This document shows, in pieces, positions 7,147-15,053 of a DNA stretch of 24,286 nt (positions within the stretch are counted from its first letter, which is position 1; every line of letters starts with the position of its first letter). Under the pieces are notes generated by a model. That model did no database searches. It saw only the letters and a list, made by a program, of their open reading frames with translations, and was not told where the DNA came from. Position numbers and translations under genes: made by a program. Origin of the DNA: an uncultured Eubacteriales bacterium (GTDB lineage: Bacteria; Bacillota; Clostridia; Oscillospirales; Oscillospiraceae); contig UQGU01000035.1 of the NCBI GenBank assembly GCA_900540635.1, forward strand, positions 1-24,286, read 5' to 3'.

Positions 7147-8112
7147 TTACTGCGCGTCTACGGTAATGCCCTGCTCGGCGAAATACTTGGCTGCGCCCTT
7201 GTGGAAGGGGGCGGTCATGCCGGAGGTGGCGTTGTCCAGGCTCAGCTCTGCGCCCTTGCCGTTTTCCTTGGCAATGTCGGCGGCGTTGTCGAAGATGGCC
7301 TTGGTCAGGTTGTAGACATCCTCCTCAGAGGCGGAGGCGGAGACGATCAGAGTTGCCTTAACGGTGACGGTGGTCACATCCGCATCCTGTCCGGGGTAGG
7401 TCCCGGCAGGGATGACATAGGTGGTGTAGAAGGGGCAGGCGGCCATCATGGCATCGGCCACATCGCCGTCCAGAGGGACCAGGTAGGCATCGTTGGTGGT
7501 GCACAGCTCGGTAATTGCAGGCGTGGGAGCACCGGCGACCACAAATGCGGCATCGATCTTGCCGTCCTTCAGCGCATCGGCGGAGTCGGCGAAGCTCAGG
7601 TACTGGGGCTTGATGTCATTCTCGGTGAGCCCTGCGGCGGTGAGCACGTCAATGGCGTTGAAGTAAACACCGGAGCCGGGTGCGCCAATGGAGACGGCCC
7701 TGCCCGCCAGATCTTTCGCGGACTTGATATTGGGGTCCATGGTCACCAGCTGCACAGCCTCGGCGTACAGTCCGGCAACCACCCGGAAGGAATCCACCTT
7801 GCCGGAGTCAAAGGAACGGGTGCCCTCCCAGGCGTAGGACATGGTATCGGACTGGACGGTGCCCAGCTGGTAGTCGCCGGAGTCAATGCCCTGGATATTG
7901 GCCTTGGAGCCATCGGTGGCCACAACGGTCACATCGATGCCGGCCTTATTCTTAATGTATTGGCCCAGCACACCGCCGTAGCCATAATAGGTACCGGCAG
8001 AGCCGCCGGTGCCCATGGTCATCTTGGTTGCGGAAGCGCCGCCGGAGCAGGCTGCCAGGGAAATGGTCAGGGCCGCAGTCAGGGCCAGAGTAAACAGCTT
8101 CTTGATTTTCAT
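7147..8112 (-). CDS. TAXI family TRAP transporter solute-binding lipoprotein
   Basis: This captures substrate outside the membrane and delivers it to the fused permease. The start is ATG 8112 (321 aa): AAAAGGAGGA lies 8 nt upstream, and the N-terminus is then a textbook lipoprotein signal, MKIKK, a hydrophobic stretch and the lipobox LAAC with the acylated Cys at 22. The longer open frame would hide the signal behind 16 extra residues. The mature part opens with the TAXI hallmark MTMGTGGSAGTYYGYGG, then ATDGSKANIQGIDSGDYQLG. A lipid anchor fits a cell without an outer membrane. It is the promoter-proximal gene of a two-gene operon. Confidence 0.92.
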   Translation of the reverse strand: MKIKKLFTLALTAALTISLAACSGGASATKMTMGTGGSAGTYYGYGGVLGQYIKNKAGIDVTVVATDGSKANIQGIDSGDYQLGTVQSDTMSYAWEGTRSFDSGKVDSFRVVAGLYAEAVQLVTMDPNIKSAKDLAGRAVSIGAPGSGVYFNAIDVLTAAGLTENDIKPQYLSFADSADALKDGKIDAAFVVAGAPTPAITELCTTNDAYLVPLDGDVADAMMAACPFYTTYVIPAGTYPGQDADVTTVTVKATLIVSASASEEDVYNLTKAIFDNAADIAKENGKGAELSLDNATSGMTAPFHKGAAKYFAEQGITVDAQ

Positions 8113-8166
8113 AACGGGTTTCCTCCTTTTTGTAGGTTCTTGGCTCTCCAAAAACTTCATGGCCGT

Positions 8167-8195
8167 ATTATACTACCGTTTTTGCATTTTTGCAA
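8167..8195 (-). promoter_or_regulatory. Promoter of the TRAP operon
   Basis: TTGCAA (8190-8195) and TATAAT (8167-8172) are separated by 17 nt. The start near 8160 leaves a leader of about 48 nt. The -35 hexamer is itself a palindrome within TTGCAAAAATGCAA, one of several TGCA-containing motifs extending to the right. Confidence 0.8.
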
Positions 8196-8559
8196 GATGA
8201 AAATTGCATTCGTTTTTCCTGTAAAGGACATTTGTTTACGGACATATTCAATGTATTTCCCTTATTTATTCAATTTTTCGTAATTTCCTTTCCATTCTTT
8301 CGTCATGTTCAACAGTTTTTAGGTGCTTTTGTTCCATATTTTTTACAAATCCAATGTCATGCCCTATTCTTTTAGGCCATTTTCGGTCCTTGTGATCATT
8401 AACGGCATTTTTGCATTCATTAAATCTGCGCCGTGCATTATTGCATTTCCGTCTTCGTTTTCTGCATTTGCAGCGTGCGAAGCGCCTTCGTCATGCAACT
8501 TCCACAAAAGGGGCGTCATATCCTGTTCACATTTTGGATGCAGAGCGGCCATAAAAAAC
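8196..8559. other. AT-rich intergenic spacer with clustered TGCA motifs, no gene seen
   Basis: This 364 nt stretch lies between the divergent promoters of the TRAP operon and the uracil permease and is clearly AT-richer than its surroundings. Short open frames cross it on both strands, but none has a credible ribosome site or protein-like composition. TGCA-centred words recur near 8204, 8411, 8434, 8441, 8462-8470, 8494 and 8540, and continue into both promoters (8184-8195, 8560-8565) and the permease leader. They may be regulator sites or only compositional bias. No known riboswitch or RNA gene was recognised. Confidence 0.5.
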
Positions 8560-8588
8560 TTGCAATTTCCCGGGACAGATAGTATACT
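8560..8588 (+). promoter_or_regulatory. Promoter of the uracil permease gene
   Basis: TTGCAA (8560-8565) and TATACT (8583-8588) are spaced by exactly 17 nt on the plus strand. Transcription would start near 8595, leaving a leader of about 93 nt. Confidence 0.75.
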
Positions 8589-8594
8589 TGTCGG

Positions 8595-8687
8595 GATATA
8601 ACGGAAGAAAGGGAGGGAAGAACTTGCAAAAGCTTTGCAACAGTCTTTTCTCCCTCTTTTCGTGAAAAGAGAAAGGATGTAATAAAA
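8595..8687 (+). promoter_or_regulatory. Uracil permease leader with competing hairpins
   Basis: The leader holds TTGCAAA-AGC-TTTGCAA (8624-8640, 7 bp) and CTCTTTT-CGTG-AAAAGAG (8654-8671, 7 bp). The second ends just before the AAAGGA ribosome site (8672-8677). An upstream purine run, AAGGGAGGGA (8609-8618), can instead pair with TCCCTCTTTT (8651-8660), which would destroy the second hairpin. This suggests attenuation or translational control. There is no T-run terminator, and no PyrR-type loop or purine riboswitch core was recognised. Confidence 0.4.
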
Positions 8688-10049
8688 ATGGCACCTGAAA
8701 AAAACACTGACGCAGTATACGACGCCAGCACCCTGGGTACCTCCAAGCGCCTGCTGCTGGGCGTACAGCATCTGTTCGCCATGTTCGGCGCAACGGTTCT
8801 GGTTCCCGCGCTGACAGGCCTGGATGTGGCCAACGCCCTGCTGTTTGCGGGCCTGGGCACGCTGCTGTTCCACCTGGTCACCGGGCGGAAGATCCCCGCC
8901 TTCCTGGGCTCCTCCTTCGCCTTCATCGGCGGCTACAATGCCATCCGCGCCCTGGGCACCGGCGACGAGACCCTGCCCTATGCCTGCTTCGGTGTGGCCT
9001 GCGCGGGTCTCGTATACCTGGTTCTGGCCTTCTTCTTTAAGCAGTTCGGCGCCAAAAAGGTCATGCGCTACTTCCCCCCCATCGTCACGGGCCCCATCAT
9101 CATCTGCATCGGCCTGACCCTTTCCGGCTCCGCCGTAACCAACTGCTCCGCCAACTGGTGGGTTGCTCTGGTTGCCATTCTGATCGTTGTCTGCTGCAAC
9201 ATCTGGGGCAAGGGCATGGTGAAGATCATCCCCATCCTGCTGGGTGTGGTTGGCTCCTATGTGTTCTCCATGATCGTTGACCCCGCCTCCCGGGAACACC
9301 TGGTGGCTCTGGTCAGTGAGGCCGACTGGATCGGCCTGCCCATCGTCTGGGACCGCACCGCCCTGTCCATCTTCGGGGCAAATCTGGACCACAGCCTGCT
9401 GCTTACCTCCATTGTGACCATCATGCCCATCTCCCTGGCAACCATGATGGAGCACTTGGGCGATATCTGTGCCATCTCCTCCACCGTGGGCAAGAACTTC
9501 GTGGAAGACCCCGGCCTGCACCGCACCCTGGTGGGTGACGGCCTGGCCACCACTCTGGCCTCCCTCTTCGGCGCTCCCGCCAACACCACCTATGGTGAAA
9601 ACACCGGCGTTCTGGCCCTGAGCAAGGTGTACGACCCCAAGGTTATCCGTCTGGCCGCCGTGTTCGCCATTGTCCTGTCCTTCTGCCCCAAGTTTGCCGC
9701 ACTGATCGTTGCCATGCCTGCCGCTACCATGGGCGGCGTCAGCCTGGTGCTGTACGGCATGATCTCCGCCGTGGGCGTCCGGAACGTGGTTGAAAACCAG
9801 GTGGACTTCACCAAGAGCCGCAACGTTCTGATTGCCGCCATGATCATGGGTCTGGCCGTGGGCGTGAACTACGCCGGTTCCATCGCCATCCCCGTGGGCT
9901 CCGTCACCATCAGTCTGTCCGGCCTGGCTGTGGCCGCTCTGGTGGGCATCCTGATGAACGCCATCCTGCCCGGCAAGGACTATGAGTTCGGTGCCAACGA
10001 GCAGGGCGACACCGCCGTTGTCAACTTCGGCAGCCGCGCACAGAAGTAA
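8688..10049 (+). CDS. uraA: Uracil (uracil-xanthine) permease, NCS2 family
   Basis: This is a proton-coupled nucleobase importer in the cytoplasmic membrane. The 453 aa protein has the 14-helix NCS2 pattern and close UraA hallmarks: QHLFAMFGATVLVP near residue 26, GSSFAFIGGY, FPPIVTGPIIICIGLTL, MMEHLGD (which holds the substrate-contacting Glu and the proton-linked His of UraA) and NTTYGENTGVLALSKVYD (the Gly-Glu-Asn of the binding site). These point to uracil rather than xanthine, but substrate range is inferred. The ATG follows AAAGGA by 10 nt. It is the only plus-strand gene, monocistronic with its own promoter and terminator; no pyrimidine synthesis gene is adjacent. Confidence 0.92.
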   Translation: MAPEKNTDAVYDASTLGTSKRLLLGVQHLFAMFGATVLVPALTGLDVANALLFAGLGTLLFHLVTGRKIPAFLGSSFAFIGGYNAIRALGTGDETLPYACFGVACAGLVYLVLAFFFKQFGAKKVMRYFPPIVTGPIIICIGLTLSGSAVTNCSANWWVALVAILIVVCCNIWGKGMVKIIPILLGVVGSYVFSMIVDPASREHLVALVSEADWIGLPIVWDRTALSIFGANLDHSLLLTSIVTIMPISLATMMEHLGDICAISSTVGKNFVEDPGLHRTLVGDGLATTLASLFGAPANTTYGENTGVLALSKVYDPKVIRLAAVFAIVLSFCPKFAALIVAMPAATMGGVSLVLYGMISAVGVRNVVENQVDFTKSRNVLIAAMIMGLAVGVNYAGSIAIPVGSVTISLSGLAVAALVGILMNAILPGKDYEFGANEQGDTAVVNFGSRAQK

Positions 10050-10067
10050 ATCTTTCCCCCAAAATTT

Positions 10068-10108
10068 TCACCCGGCTTCTTCGTTCTTCGGAAGCCGGGT
10101 GATTTTTT
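10068..10108 (+). terminator. Terminator between the convergent uracil permease and leu operon
   Basis: A perfect 12 bp stem (10068-10079 with 10091-10102) with an 11 nt loop is followed by TTTTTT on the plus strand, terminating the permease gene. On the minus strand the stem is followed by AAAATTTT, so it may also serve, less efficiently, as the end of the leuACDB operon, whose stop is at 10117. Confidence 0.85.
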
Positions 10109-10116
10109 CTGAAATT

Positions 10117-11196
10117 CTATTGAATCCGTGCGCAGATCTCTGCGCCCATCTGCTTGCAGCCGACTTTTTGGAAAGCGCCGTGGGGCGGCAGGATATCGGC
10201 GGTACGGAAGTCCGCATCCAGGGTATCGGAGACGGACTTCTCGATGGCATCCGCCTCTTTCGCCATGTCAAAGCTGTAGCGCAGCAGCATGGCAGCGGCC
10301 AGAATGGTGCCGATGGGGTTGGCGATGTCCTGCCCCGCAATGTCCGGGGCAGAGCCGTGGATGGGCTCATAGAGCCCCCGGGTGGTGCTGCCCAGGCTGG
10401 AGGAGGGAATGGTGCCGATGGAGCCGGTGATCATAGAGGCCTCGTCAGACAGGATATCGCCGAACATATTTTCCGTGACGATCACATCGAACTGGCTGGG
10501 ATCCTTGACGATCTGCATGGCGCAGTTGTCCACCAGCATATCCGTCAGGGTCACATCCGGGTACTCCTCGGACAGCTCGTGCATGATCTTCTTCCACAGG
10601 CGGCTGGAATCCAGCACATTGCTCTTTTCCACGGAACACAGCTTTTTTCTGCGCTTCCGGGCGGTTTCAAAGCCGATGCGGCCGATGCGGCGGATCTCCG
10701 CCTCGCTGTAGGTCAGGATGTCCGTGGCAACGGCCTGCCCGTTCTCCCGCTTTGTCTCGTGAGAGCCGAAGTAAATGCCGCCGGTGAGCTCCCGGACGAT
10801 CATAAAATCGATTCCCTTTTCCACGATCTCCGGTTTCAAAGGGGAAGCGCCCGCCAGTTGGGGCCAGATCTTGGCGGGACGGTTGTTGCTGTAGACCTCC
10901 ATAGCGGCCCGAAGCTTTAGTAACCCCTTTTCCGGCCGCATGGGGCCGGGAACATCGTTCCACTTTGGGCCGCCCACCGCGCCCAAAAGCACGCTGTCGG
11001 AATCCAGGCACTTTTGCAGCTGAGCCTGGGGCAGCGGCTCACCCCACTTATCAATGGCGTTGCCGCCCATGTCCACATCCGTATAGCGGAAGCTGTGGCC
11101 GTAGATTTCCGCCACCCGGTTCAGAATCAGCACAGCCTGCTCTACGATCTCCGGGCCGATGCCGTCGCCGCGAATCAGCGCAATGTTTTTCTCCAC
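10117..11196 (-). CDS. leuB: 3-isopropylmalate dehydrogenase
   Basis: It oxidises and decarboxylates 3-isopropylmalate with NAD to 2-oxoisocaproate, the third step of the leucine branch, in the cytoplasm. The 359 aa product is normal length. Motifs include the start IALIRGDGIGPEIV, the GAVGGPKW loop, RELTGGIYFG, a TENMFGDILSDEASM segment carrying the metal-binding Asp residues, and the NAD site HGSAPDIAGQDIANP. The usual GMLPSASLG segment reads GTIPSSSLG here, a mild deviation. It is the last gene of leuACDB, 3 nt after leuD. Confidence 0.95.
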   Translation of the reverse strand: MEKNIALIRGDGIGPEIVEQAVLILNRVAEIYGHSFRYTDVDMGGNAIDKWGEPLPQAQLQKCLDSDSVLLGAVGGPKWNDVPGPMRPEKGLLKLRAAMEVYSNNRPAKIWPQLAGASPLKPEIVEKGIDFMIVRELTGGIYFGSHETKRENGQAVATDILTYSEAEIRRIGRIGFETARKRRKKLCSVEKSNVLDSSRLWKKIMHELSEEYPDVTLTDMLVDNCAMQIVKDPSQFDVIVTENMFGDILSDEASMITGSIGTIPSSSLGSTTRGLYEPIHGSAPDIAGQDIANPIGTILAAAMLLRYSFDMAKEADAIEKSVSDTLDADFRTADILPPHGAFQKVGCKQMGAEICARIQ

Positions 11197-11199
11197 AGC

Positions 11200-11685
11200 T
11201 TATCCCTCCTTTAAGGAAGCCAGCAGGCCGCCGGCACGGATAATCTTCTGGATGAATTCCGGGAAGGGCTCCGCCTGGTAGTGCTTGCCCGTGGTCTCAT
11301 CGGTAATAATACCGGTATCGAAGTCCACCGAAACCCGGTCCCCCGGCTGAAGCTCCTCTGCCGCCTGCTCACATTCCAGAATGGGCAGGCCGATGTTGAT
11401 GGCGTTCCGATAGAAGATTCTGGCGAAGCTCTTGGCGATGACGCAGCCGGTACCGCAGGTCTTGATCACCAGAGGGGCGTGCTCCCGGGAAGAGCCGCAG
11501 CCGAAGTTCCAGCCCGCCACCATCACATCTCCGGGCTTTACCTTACGGACATACTCCGGGTCGATATCCTCCATGCAGTGCTTGGCAAGCTCCTGGGCAT
11601 CAGGGGTATTCAGGTACCGGGCAGGGATGATCACATCCGTATCCACATTGTCCGGGTATTTATAAACGGTTCCCTTGGTCTGCAT
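11200..11685 (-). CDS. leuD: 3-isopropylmalate dehydratase small subunit
   Basis: It is the swivel subunit that, with LeuC, isomerises 2-isopropylmalate to 3-isopropylmalate. The 161 aa length fits the short LeuD type paired with about 420 aa LeuC proteins. Motifs are DNVDTDVIIPARYLNT near the N-terminus and GWNFGCGSSREHAP (the substrate-binding Ser-Arg region) near 55-68. The ATG lies one base after the leuC stop, with AAGGAGG inside the leuC end, so the two subunits are probably translationally coupled. Confidence 0.95.
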   Translation of the reverse strand: MQTKGTVYKYPDNVDTDVIIPARYLNTPDAQELAKHCMEDIDPEYVRKVKPGDVMVAGWNFGCGSSREHAPLVIKTCGTGCVIAKSFARIFYRNAINIGLPILECEQAAEELQPGDRVSVDFDTGIITDETTGKHYQAEPFPEFIQKIIRAGGLLASLKEG

Positions 11686-11686
11686 A

Positions 11687-12949
11687 TCAGTTTTCCTCCT
11701 TGGGGCAGGTAATGTGGCCGGTCAGGGCACTGGCGGCAGCGGTTGCGGGGCTTGCCAGATAGACTTCACTCTTGACATGACCCATCCGCCCCACAAAATT
11801 CCGGTTGGTAGTGGCAACACAGCGTTCGCCCTCGGCCAGGATGCCCATATAGCCGCCCAGGCAGGGGCCGCAGGTGGGGGTGGAGACCACCGCGCCTGCA
11901 TCGATAAAGGCGGTGGTGTACCCCCGGACGATGCACTCCCGGTAGATGGCCATGGTGGCCGGAATGATAATGCAGCGCACCCCCTTGGCAACCTGCTTGC
12001 CATTCAAAATGCGGTAAGCCGTCTCCATATCCTCCATGCGTCCGTTGGTGCAGGAGCCGATGACCACCTGGTCGATTTGAATGTCCTCCAGCTCCCTGGC
12101 CGGGTGGGTATTCTCCGGCAGATGGGGGCAGGCCACCGTGGGCTCAATGGCAGACAGGTCAATTTCGATGGTTTTTTCATAGGAAGCATCTTCGTCGGCG
12201 GTATAAATCACAGGCTCCCGCTCCGCTCTGCCCTTCAAATATTCCAGTGTCCGGTCGTCCACCGGGAAAATGCCGTTTTTCGCACCGGCCTCAATGGCCA
12301 TATTGCAGATGCACAGCCGGTCATCCATGGTCAGAGAAGCCACGCCAGATCCCGTGAACTCCATGCTCTTGTACAGGGCACCGTCCACACCAATCCTGCC
12401 GATGATGGTGAGGATCACGTCCTTGCCGCTGACGTTGGGCTTCAATGCCCCCGTCAGGTAGAAGCGAATGGCCGAGGGGACCTTAAACCATGCCTGGCCC
12501 GTGGCCATACCTGCGGCCATATCCGTGCTGCCAACACCGGTGGAGAAGGCGCCCATGGCACCATAGGTGCAGGTGTGGCTGTCTGCGCCGATGATGCAGT
12601 CTCCGGCGGTGACGATGCCCTGCTCCGGAAGCAAAGCATGCTCGATGCCCATCTTGCCCACGTCATAGAAATGGCTGACGCAGTGCTCGCAGGCGAACTC
12701 CCGGCAGGTTTTGGACTGCTCGGCAGCCTTGATATCCTTGTTGGGCACAAAATGGTCCAGGACGATGACCACCTTGTCCTTGTCATAGATCCCGTCAAAG
12801 CCTGCTTTTTTGAACTCATTCACCGCCACCGGGGTAGTGATATCATTGCCCAGAACGATGTTCAGCTTGGCTTGGATCAGCTGTCCGGCGCTCACCTCCG
12901 GCAGACCTGCATGGGCCGCCAGAATCTTTTGGGTCATTGTCATTGCCAT
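11687..12949 (-). CDS. leuC: 3-isopropylmalate dehydratase large subunit (4Fe-4S)
   Basis: It is the catalytic iron-sulfur subunit of isopropylmalate isomerase. The ATG at 12949 is chosen because AAGGAG lies 9 nt upstream and the product starts MAMTMTQKILAAHAG, as in the family; the open frame continues upstream into leuA. The product is 420 aa, the shorter homoaconitase-like bacterial/archaeal type rather than the 466 aa enterobacterial type. Cluster ligands are seen in GSCTNG and TPTCGPCLGG (C-x2-C), and the VIVLDHFVPNKD and GADSHTCTYGA motifs are present. It starts 13 nt after leuA and ends one base before leuD. Confidence 0.95.
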   Translation of the reverse strand: MAMTMTQKILAAHAGLPEVSAGQLIQAKLNIVLGNDITTPVAVNEFKKAGFDGIYDKDKVVIVLDHFVPNKDIKAAEQSKTCREFACEHCVSHFYDVGKMGIEHALLPEQGIVTAGDCIIGADSHTCTYGAMGAFSTGVGSTDMAAGMATGQAWFKVPSAIRFYLTGALKPNVSGKDVILTIIGRIGVDGALYKSMEFTGSGVASLTMDDRLCICNMAIEAGAKNGIFPVDDRTLEYLKGRAEREPVIYTADEDASYEKTIEIDLSAIEPTVACPHLPENTHPARELEDIQIDQVVIGSCTNGRMEDMETAYRILNGKQVAKGVRCIIIPATMAIYRECIVRGYTTAFIDAGAVVSTPTCGPCLGGYMGILAEGERCVATTNRNFVGRMGHVKSEVYLASPATAAASALTGHITCPKEEN

Positions 12950-12962
12950 GGTTCGTTTCTCC

Positions 12963-14627
12963 TTATTCCGTAATGAAGTTATTGAAGGCACTGAGCAGCG
13001 CGTGAATGCTGGCCTTGGTGATGTCCGTGTCGCTGCCCGCGCCCCAGTGCATCTTGCCGTCCGTCGTCTCAATGCCCACATAGGCCACAGCGGTGGAGCC
13101 GGAGTTCTTCTGCTGCAGGCTGTGCTCGGTATAGACTTTCAGGGTGTAGTCCACGCCAGTATAGTCCTTCAGGGCGTTGCTGAAAGCATCCAGGCTGCCG
13201 TTGCCGGTCTGGTGCAGCTGGGCAACGATGCCGTCCTTGCAAAAGGTCACATCGCAGCCCGCCCCACCGGCCAAGGGCTCAAAGCGCACATTCCGCACGG
13301 AAATAGGGGCGTTGATGTTCAGGTAGCTCAGGGTGAACACCCGCAGCACATCGTCGGTTTTCAGCTCCCGATGCTCGTGATCGGAGATGTCCTTGCAGAG
13401 GTAACCAAAATGCTCCCGCATCCTGGTGGGCAGCACATAACCGTGGGCGTGCTCCAAAAGATAGCTGATGCCGCCCTTGCCGCTCTGGGAGTTGACCCGG
13501 ATGACATCGGCATCGTAAGTGCGGCTGATATCCCTGGGGTCGATGGGGATATAGGGCACGGTCCACCGGTGCAGGTTCTTCTCCTGCCGCCAGTTCATAC
13601 CCTTGGCGATGGCGTCCTGATGGGAGCCGGAGAAAGCGGCGAAGACCAGGGCCCCGGCGTAGGGGGTTCGCTCATAGACGTGCATCCGGGTGCAGCGCTC
13701 GTAGATTTCCACAATAGCGGGCAGGTTGTCAAAGTCCAGCTTGGGGTCTACGCCATGGGAATACAGATTCATGGCCAGGGTCACAACATCCACATTGCCG
13801 GTCCGCTCGCCGTTGCCAAAGAGGGTTCCCTCCACCCGGTCCGCACCGGCCAGCAAGCCCAGCTCCGTATCCGCCACGCCGGTGCCCCGGTCGTTGTGGG
13901 GGTGCAGGGATACGGTGACGTGTTCCCGGTACTTGAGGTTTTCACACATGTACTCTACCTGGCTGGCGTACACATGAGGCAGGCTCATCTCCACCGTGAC
14001 CGGCAGATTGATGATAACATTATTGCTTTCGCTGGGCTCCAGCACATCCAAAACAGCATTGCAGACCTCCAAGGCGTATTCCGGCTCCGTGCCCGTGAAG
14101 CTCTCGGGAGAATACTCGAAGCGGAAGTTGCCCTCGTACTCGGCGGCCAGCTTCTTGACCAGCTTGGCCCCGTCCACGGCGATCTGCTTGATCTCCTCCT
14201 TAGACTTCTTGAACACCTGCTCCCGCTGGGCAACGGAGGTAGAATTGTAGAAGTGAATGATGGCGCTGGGGGCTCCCTTGCAGGCTTCAAAGGTCTTGCG
14301 GATGATATGCTCCCGGCACTGCGTCAGAACCTGAACCGTCACATCCTGAGGGATCATATTCTGCTCGATCAGGGTCCGCAGGAAGGTATACTCCGTCTCT
14401 GAGGCCGCCGGGAACCCCACCTCTATTTCCTTAAAGCCGATTTTCAGAAGCATTTTGTAAAATTCCAGCTTCTCCTCCAGGCTCATGGGGATCACCAAGC
14501 TCTGGTTTCCGTCCCGCAGATCCACGCTGCACCACTGGGGCGCTTTCTCAATATGGTCCTTATGCGCCCACTTGAAGTGCTCCCCGGGGGCGGAATAATA
14601 GCCTACCGAATACTTTGTTACGTCCAT
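12963..14627 (-). CDS. leuA: 2-isopropylmalate synthase, long (LeuA type 2) form
   Basis: It condenses 2-oxoisovalerate with acetyl-CoA, the committed step of leucine synthesis. ATG 14627 gives 554 aa, the length of the yeast-like type 2 family; the open frame upstream runs into the T-box terminator. AAAGGA lies about 12 nt upstream, a little far. Motifs are SVDLRDGNQ at 34-42 (substrate and metal site), EVGFPAAS, SLHPHNDRGTG (metal-binding His residues) and NGERTGN. The TIM barrel is followed by linker subdomains and a C-terminal regulatory domain (about 430-554) that in this family binds leucine for feedback inhibition. It thus has two control layers: T-box attenuation and probable allostery. 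Confidence 0.95.
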   Translation of the reverse strand: MDVTKYSVGYYSAPGEHFKWAHKDHIEKAPQWCSVDLRDGNQSLVIPMSLEEKLEFYKMLLKIGFKEIEVGFPAASETEYTFLRTLIEQNMIPQDVTVQVLTQCREHIIRKTFEACKGAPSAIIHFYNSTSVAQREQVFKKSKEEIKQIAVDGAKLVKKLAAEYEGNFRFEYSPESFTGTEPEYALEVCNAVLDVLEPSESNNVIINLPVTVEMSLPHVYASQVEYMCENLKYREHVTVSLHPHNDRGTGVADTELGLLAGADRVEGTLFGNGERTGNVDVVTLAMNLYSHGVDPKLDFDNLPAIVEIYERCTRMHVYERTPYAGALVFAAFSGSHQDAIAKGMNWRQEKNLHRWTVPYIPIDPRDISRTYDADVIRVNSQSGKGGISYLLEHAHGYVLPTRMREHFGYLCKDISDHEHRELKTDDVLRVFTLSYLNINAPISVRNVRFEPLAGGAGCDVTFCKDGIVAQLHQTGNGSLDAFSNALKDYTGVDYTLKVYTEHSLQQKNSGSTAVAYVGIETTDGKMHWGAGSDTDITKASIHALLSAFNNFITE

Positions 14628-14699
14628 CTTTTGCTCGCATCCTTTTTCTTTCGTCAAAATTTGGATTTCGTGAACGGAACGGGTATGGAAACCGGACAT

Positions 14700-14740
14700 A
14701 AAAAAACGCCCTGTCTCTCTCCATCGAAAGAGACAGGGCG
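14700..14740 (-). terminator. T-box-controlled terminator
   Basis: A perfect 12 bp stem (14729-14740 with 14707-14718) with a 10 nt loop is followed by seven T on the minus strand (14700-14706). The T-box word lies just upstream, so the alternative antiterminator helix can replace it, as in canonical T-box attenuation. Confidence 0.95.
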
Positions 14741-14966
14741 TAAAAGCCTTGCGGTACCACTCTTTTTGCCTGAAAATCAGGCCCCTCACCGCGATCCAAC
14801 AACCGCGTGACACTGTAACGGGCATCCCCCGTCCTGCCTACTTTTCTTTCAGCAAGGCCGCTCCGAGGCCAGTATACGCTTCCGCCTGCATTGGCTCGCA
14901 CCATCCGCCAACTCTCTGCATTGGGCACACAAAGCGCTTTCTCCTCATCTGTGCGTTTCTCCTATG
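14700..14966 (-). ncRNA. Leucine T-box riboswitch upstream of leuACDB
   Basis: The leader senses uncharged tRNA-Leu and permits read-through into leuA when leucine is scarce. From the 5' end: a Stem I region with AGATGAGGAG (GA motif), the distal-loop word GGATGGTGCGAGCC near 14900-14915, and the specifier region. Two leucine codons are in range: CTG at 14870-14872 (preferred, because GCCTCGGAGC follows in the usual manner) and CTC at 14865-14867. The T-box word GAGTGGTACCGC follows (14751-14762), its TGGT (14756-14759) matching an ACCA tRNA end, as expected for tRNA-Leu. Then comes the terminator. The class is certain; the exact specifier is inferred. Confidence 0.95.
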
Positions 14967-14972
14967 GACGGG

Positions 14973-15001
14973 ATTATAGCACCGGGGAACCGAATTGTCA
15001 A
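14973..15001 (-). promoter_or_regulatory. Perfect-consensus promoter of the leu operon
   Basis: TTGACA (14996-15001), a 17 nt spacer and TATAAT (14973-14978): both hexamers match the sigma-A consensus exactly. The start near 14966 gives a leader of about 340 nt to leuA. A strong constitutive promoter fits control by attenuation rather than initiation. Confidence 0.92.
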
Positions 15002-15053
15002 GCATTCTGTCGTCACAGGGCGGTTTTTTGTTTTTCCAGCGTGGGCACATCCC

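Noticed and set aside
8595..8687. PyrR-binding attenuator or purine riboswitch before the uracil permease
   Set aside because: No PyrR anti-antiterminator loop, no T-run terminator and no purine riboswitch core could be found.
8364..9521. Long minus-strand open frame opposite the uracil permease
   Set aside because: It lies antisense to a clear NCS2 permease, is rich in Gly, Asp, Gln and His as expected for the complement of GC-biased codons, and has no ribosome site or domain.
14560..14928. Minus-strand open frame across the T-box and start of leuA
   Set aside because: It spans the T-box, terminator and ribosome site and has no family resemblance; the region is explained by the riboswitch.
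14820..14980. tRNA-like GC stems near the leu promoter
   Set aside because: The stems and conserved words fit T-box Stem I; no tRNA cloverleaf with T-loop and acceptor pairing is present.
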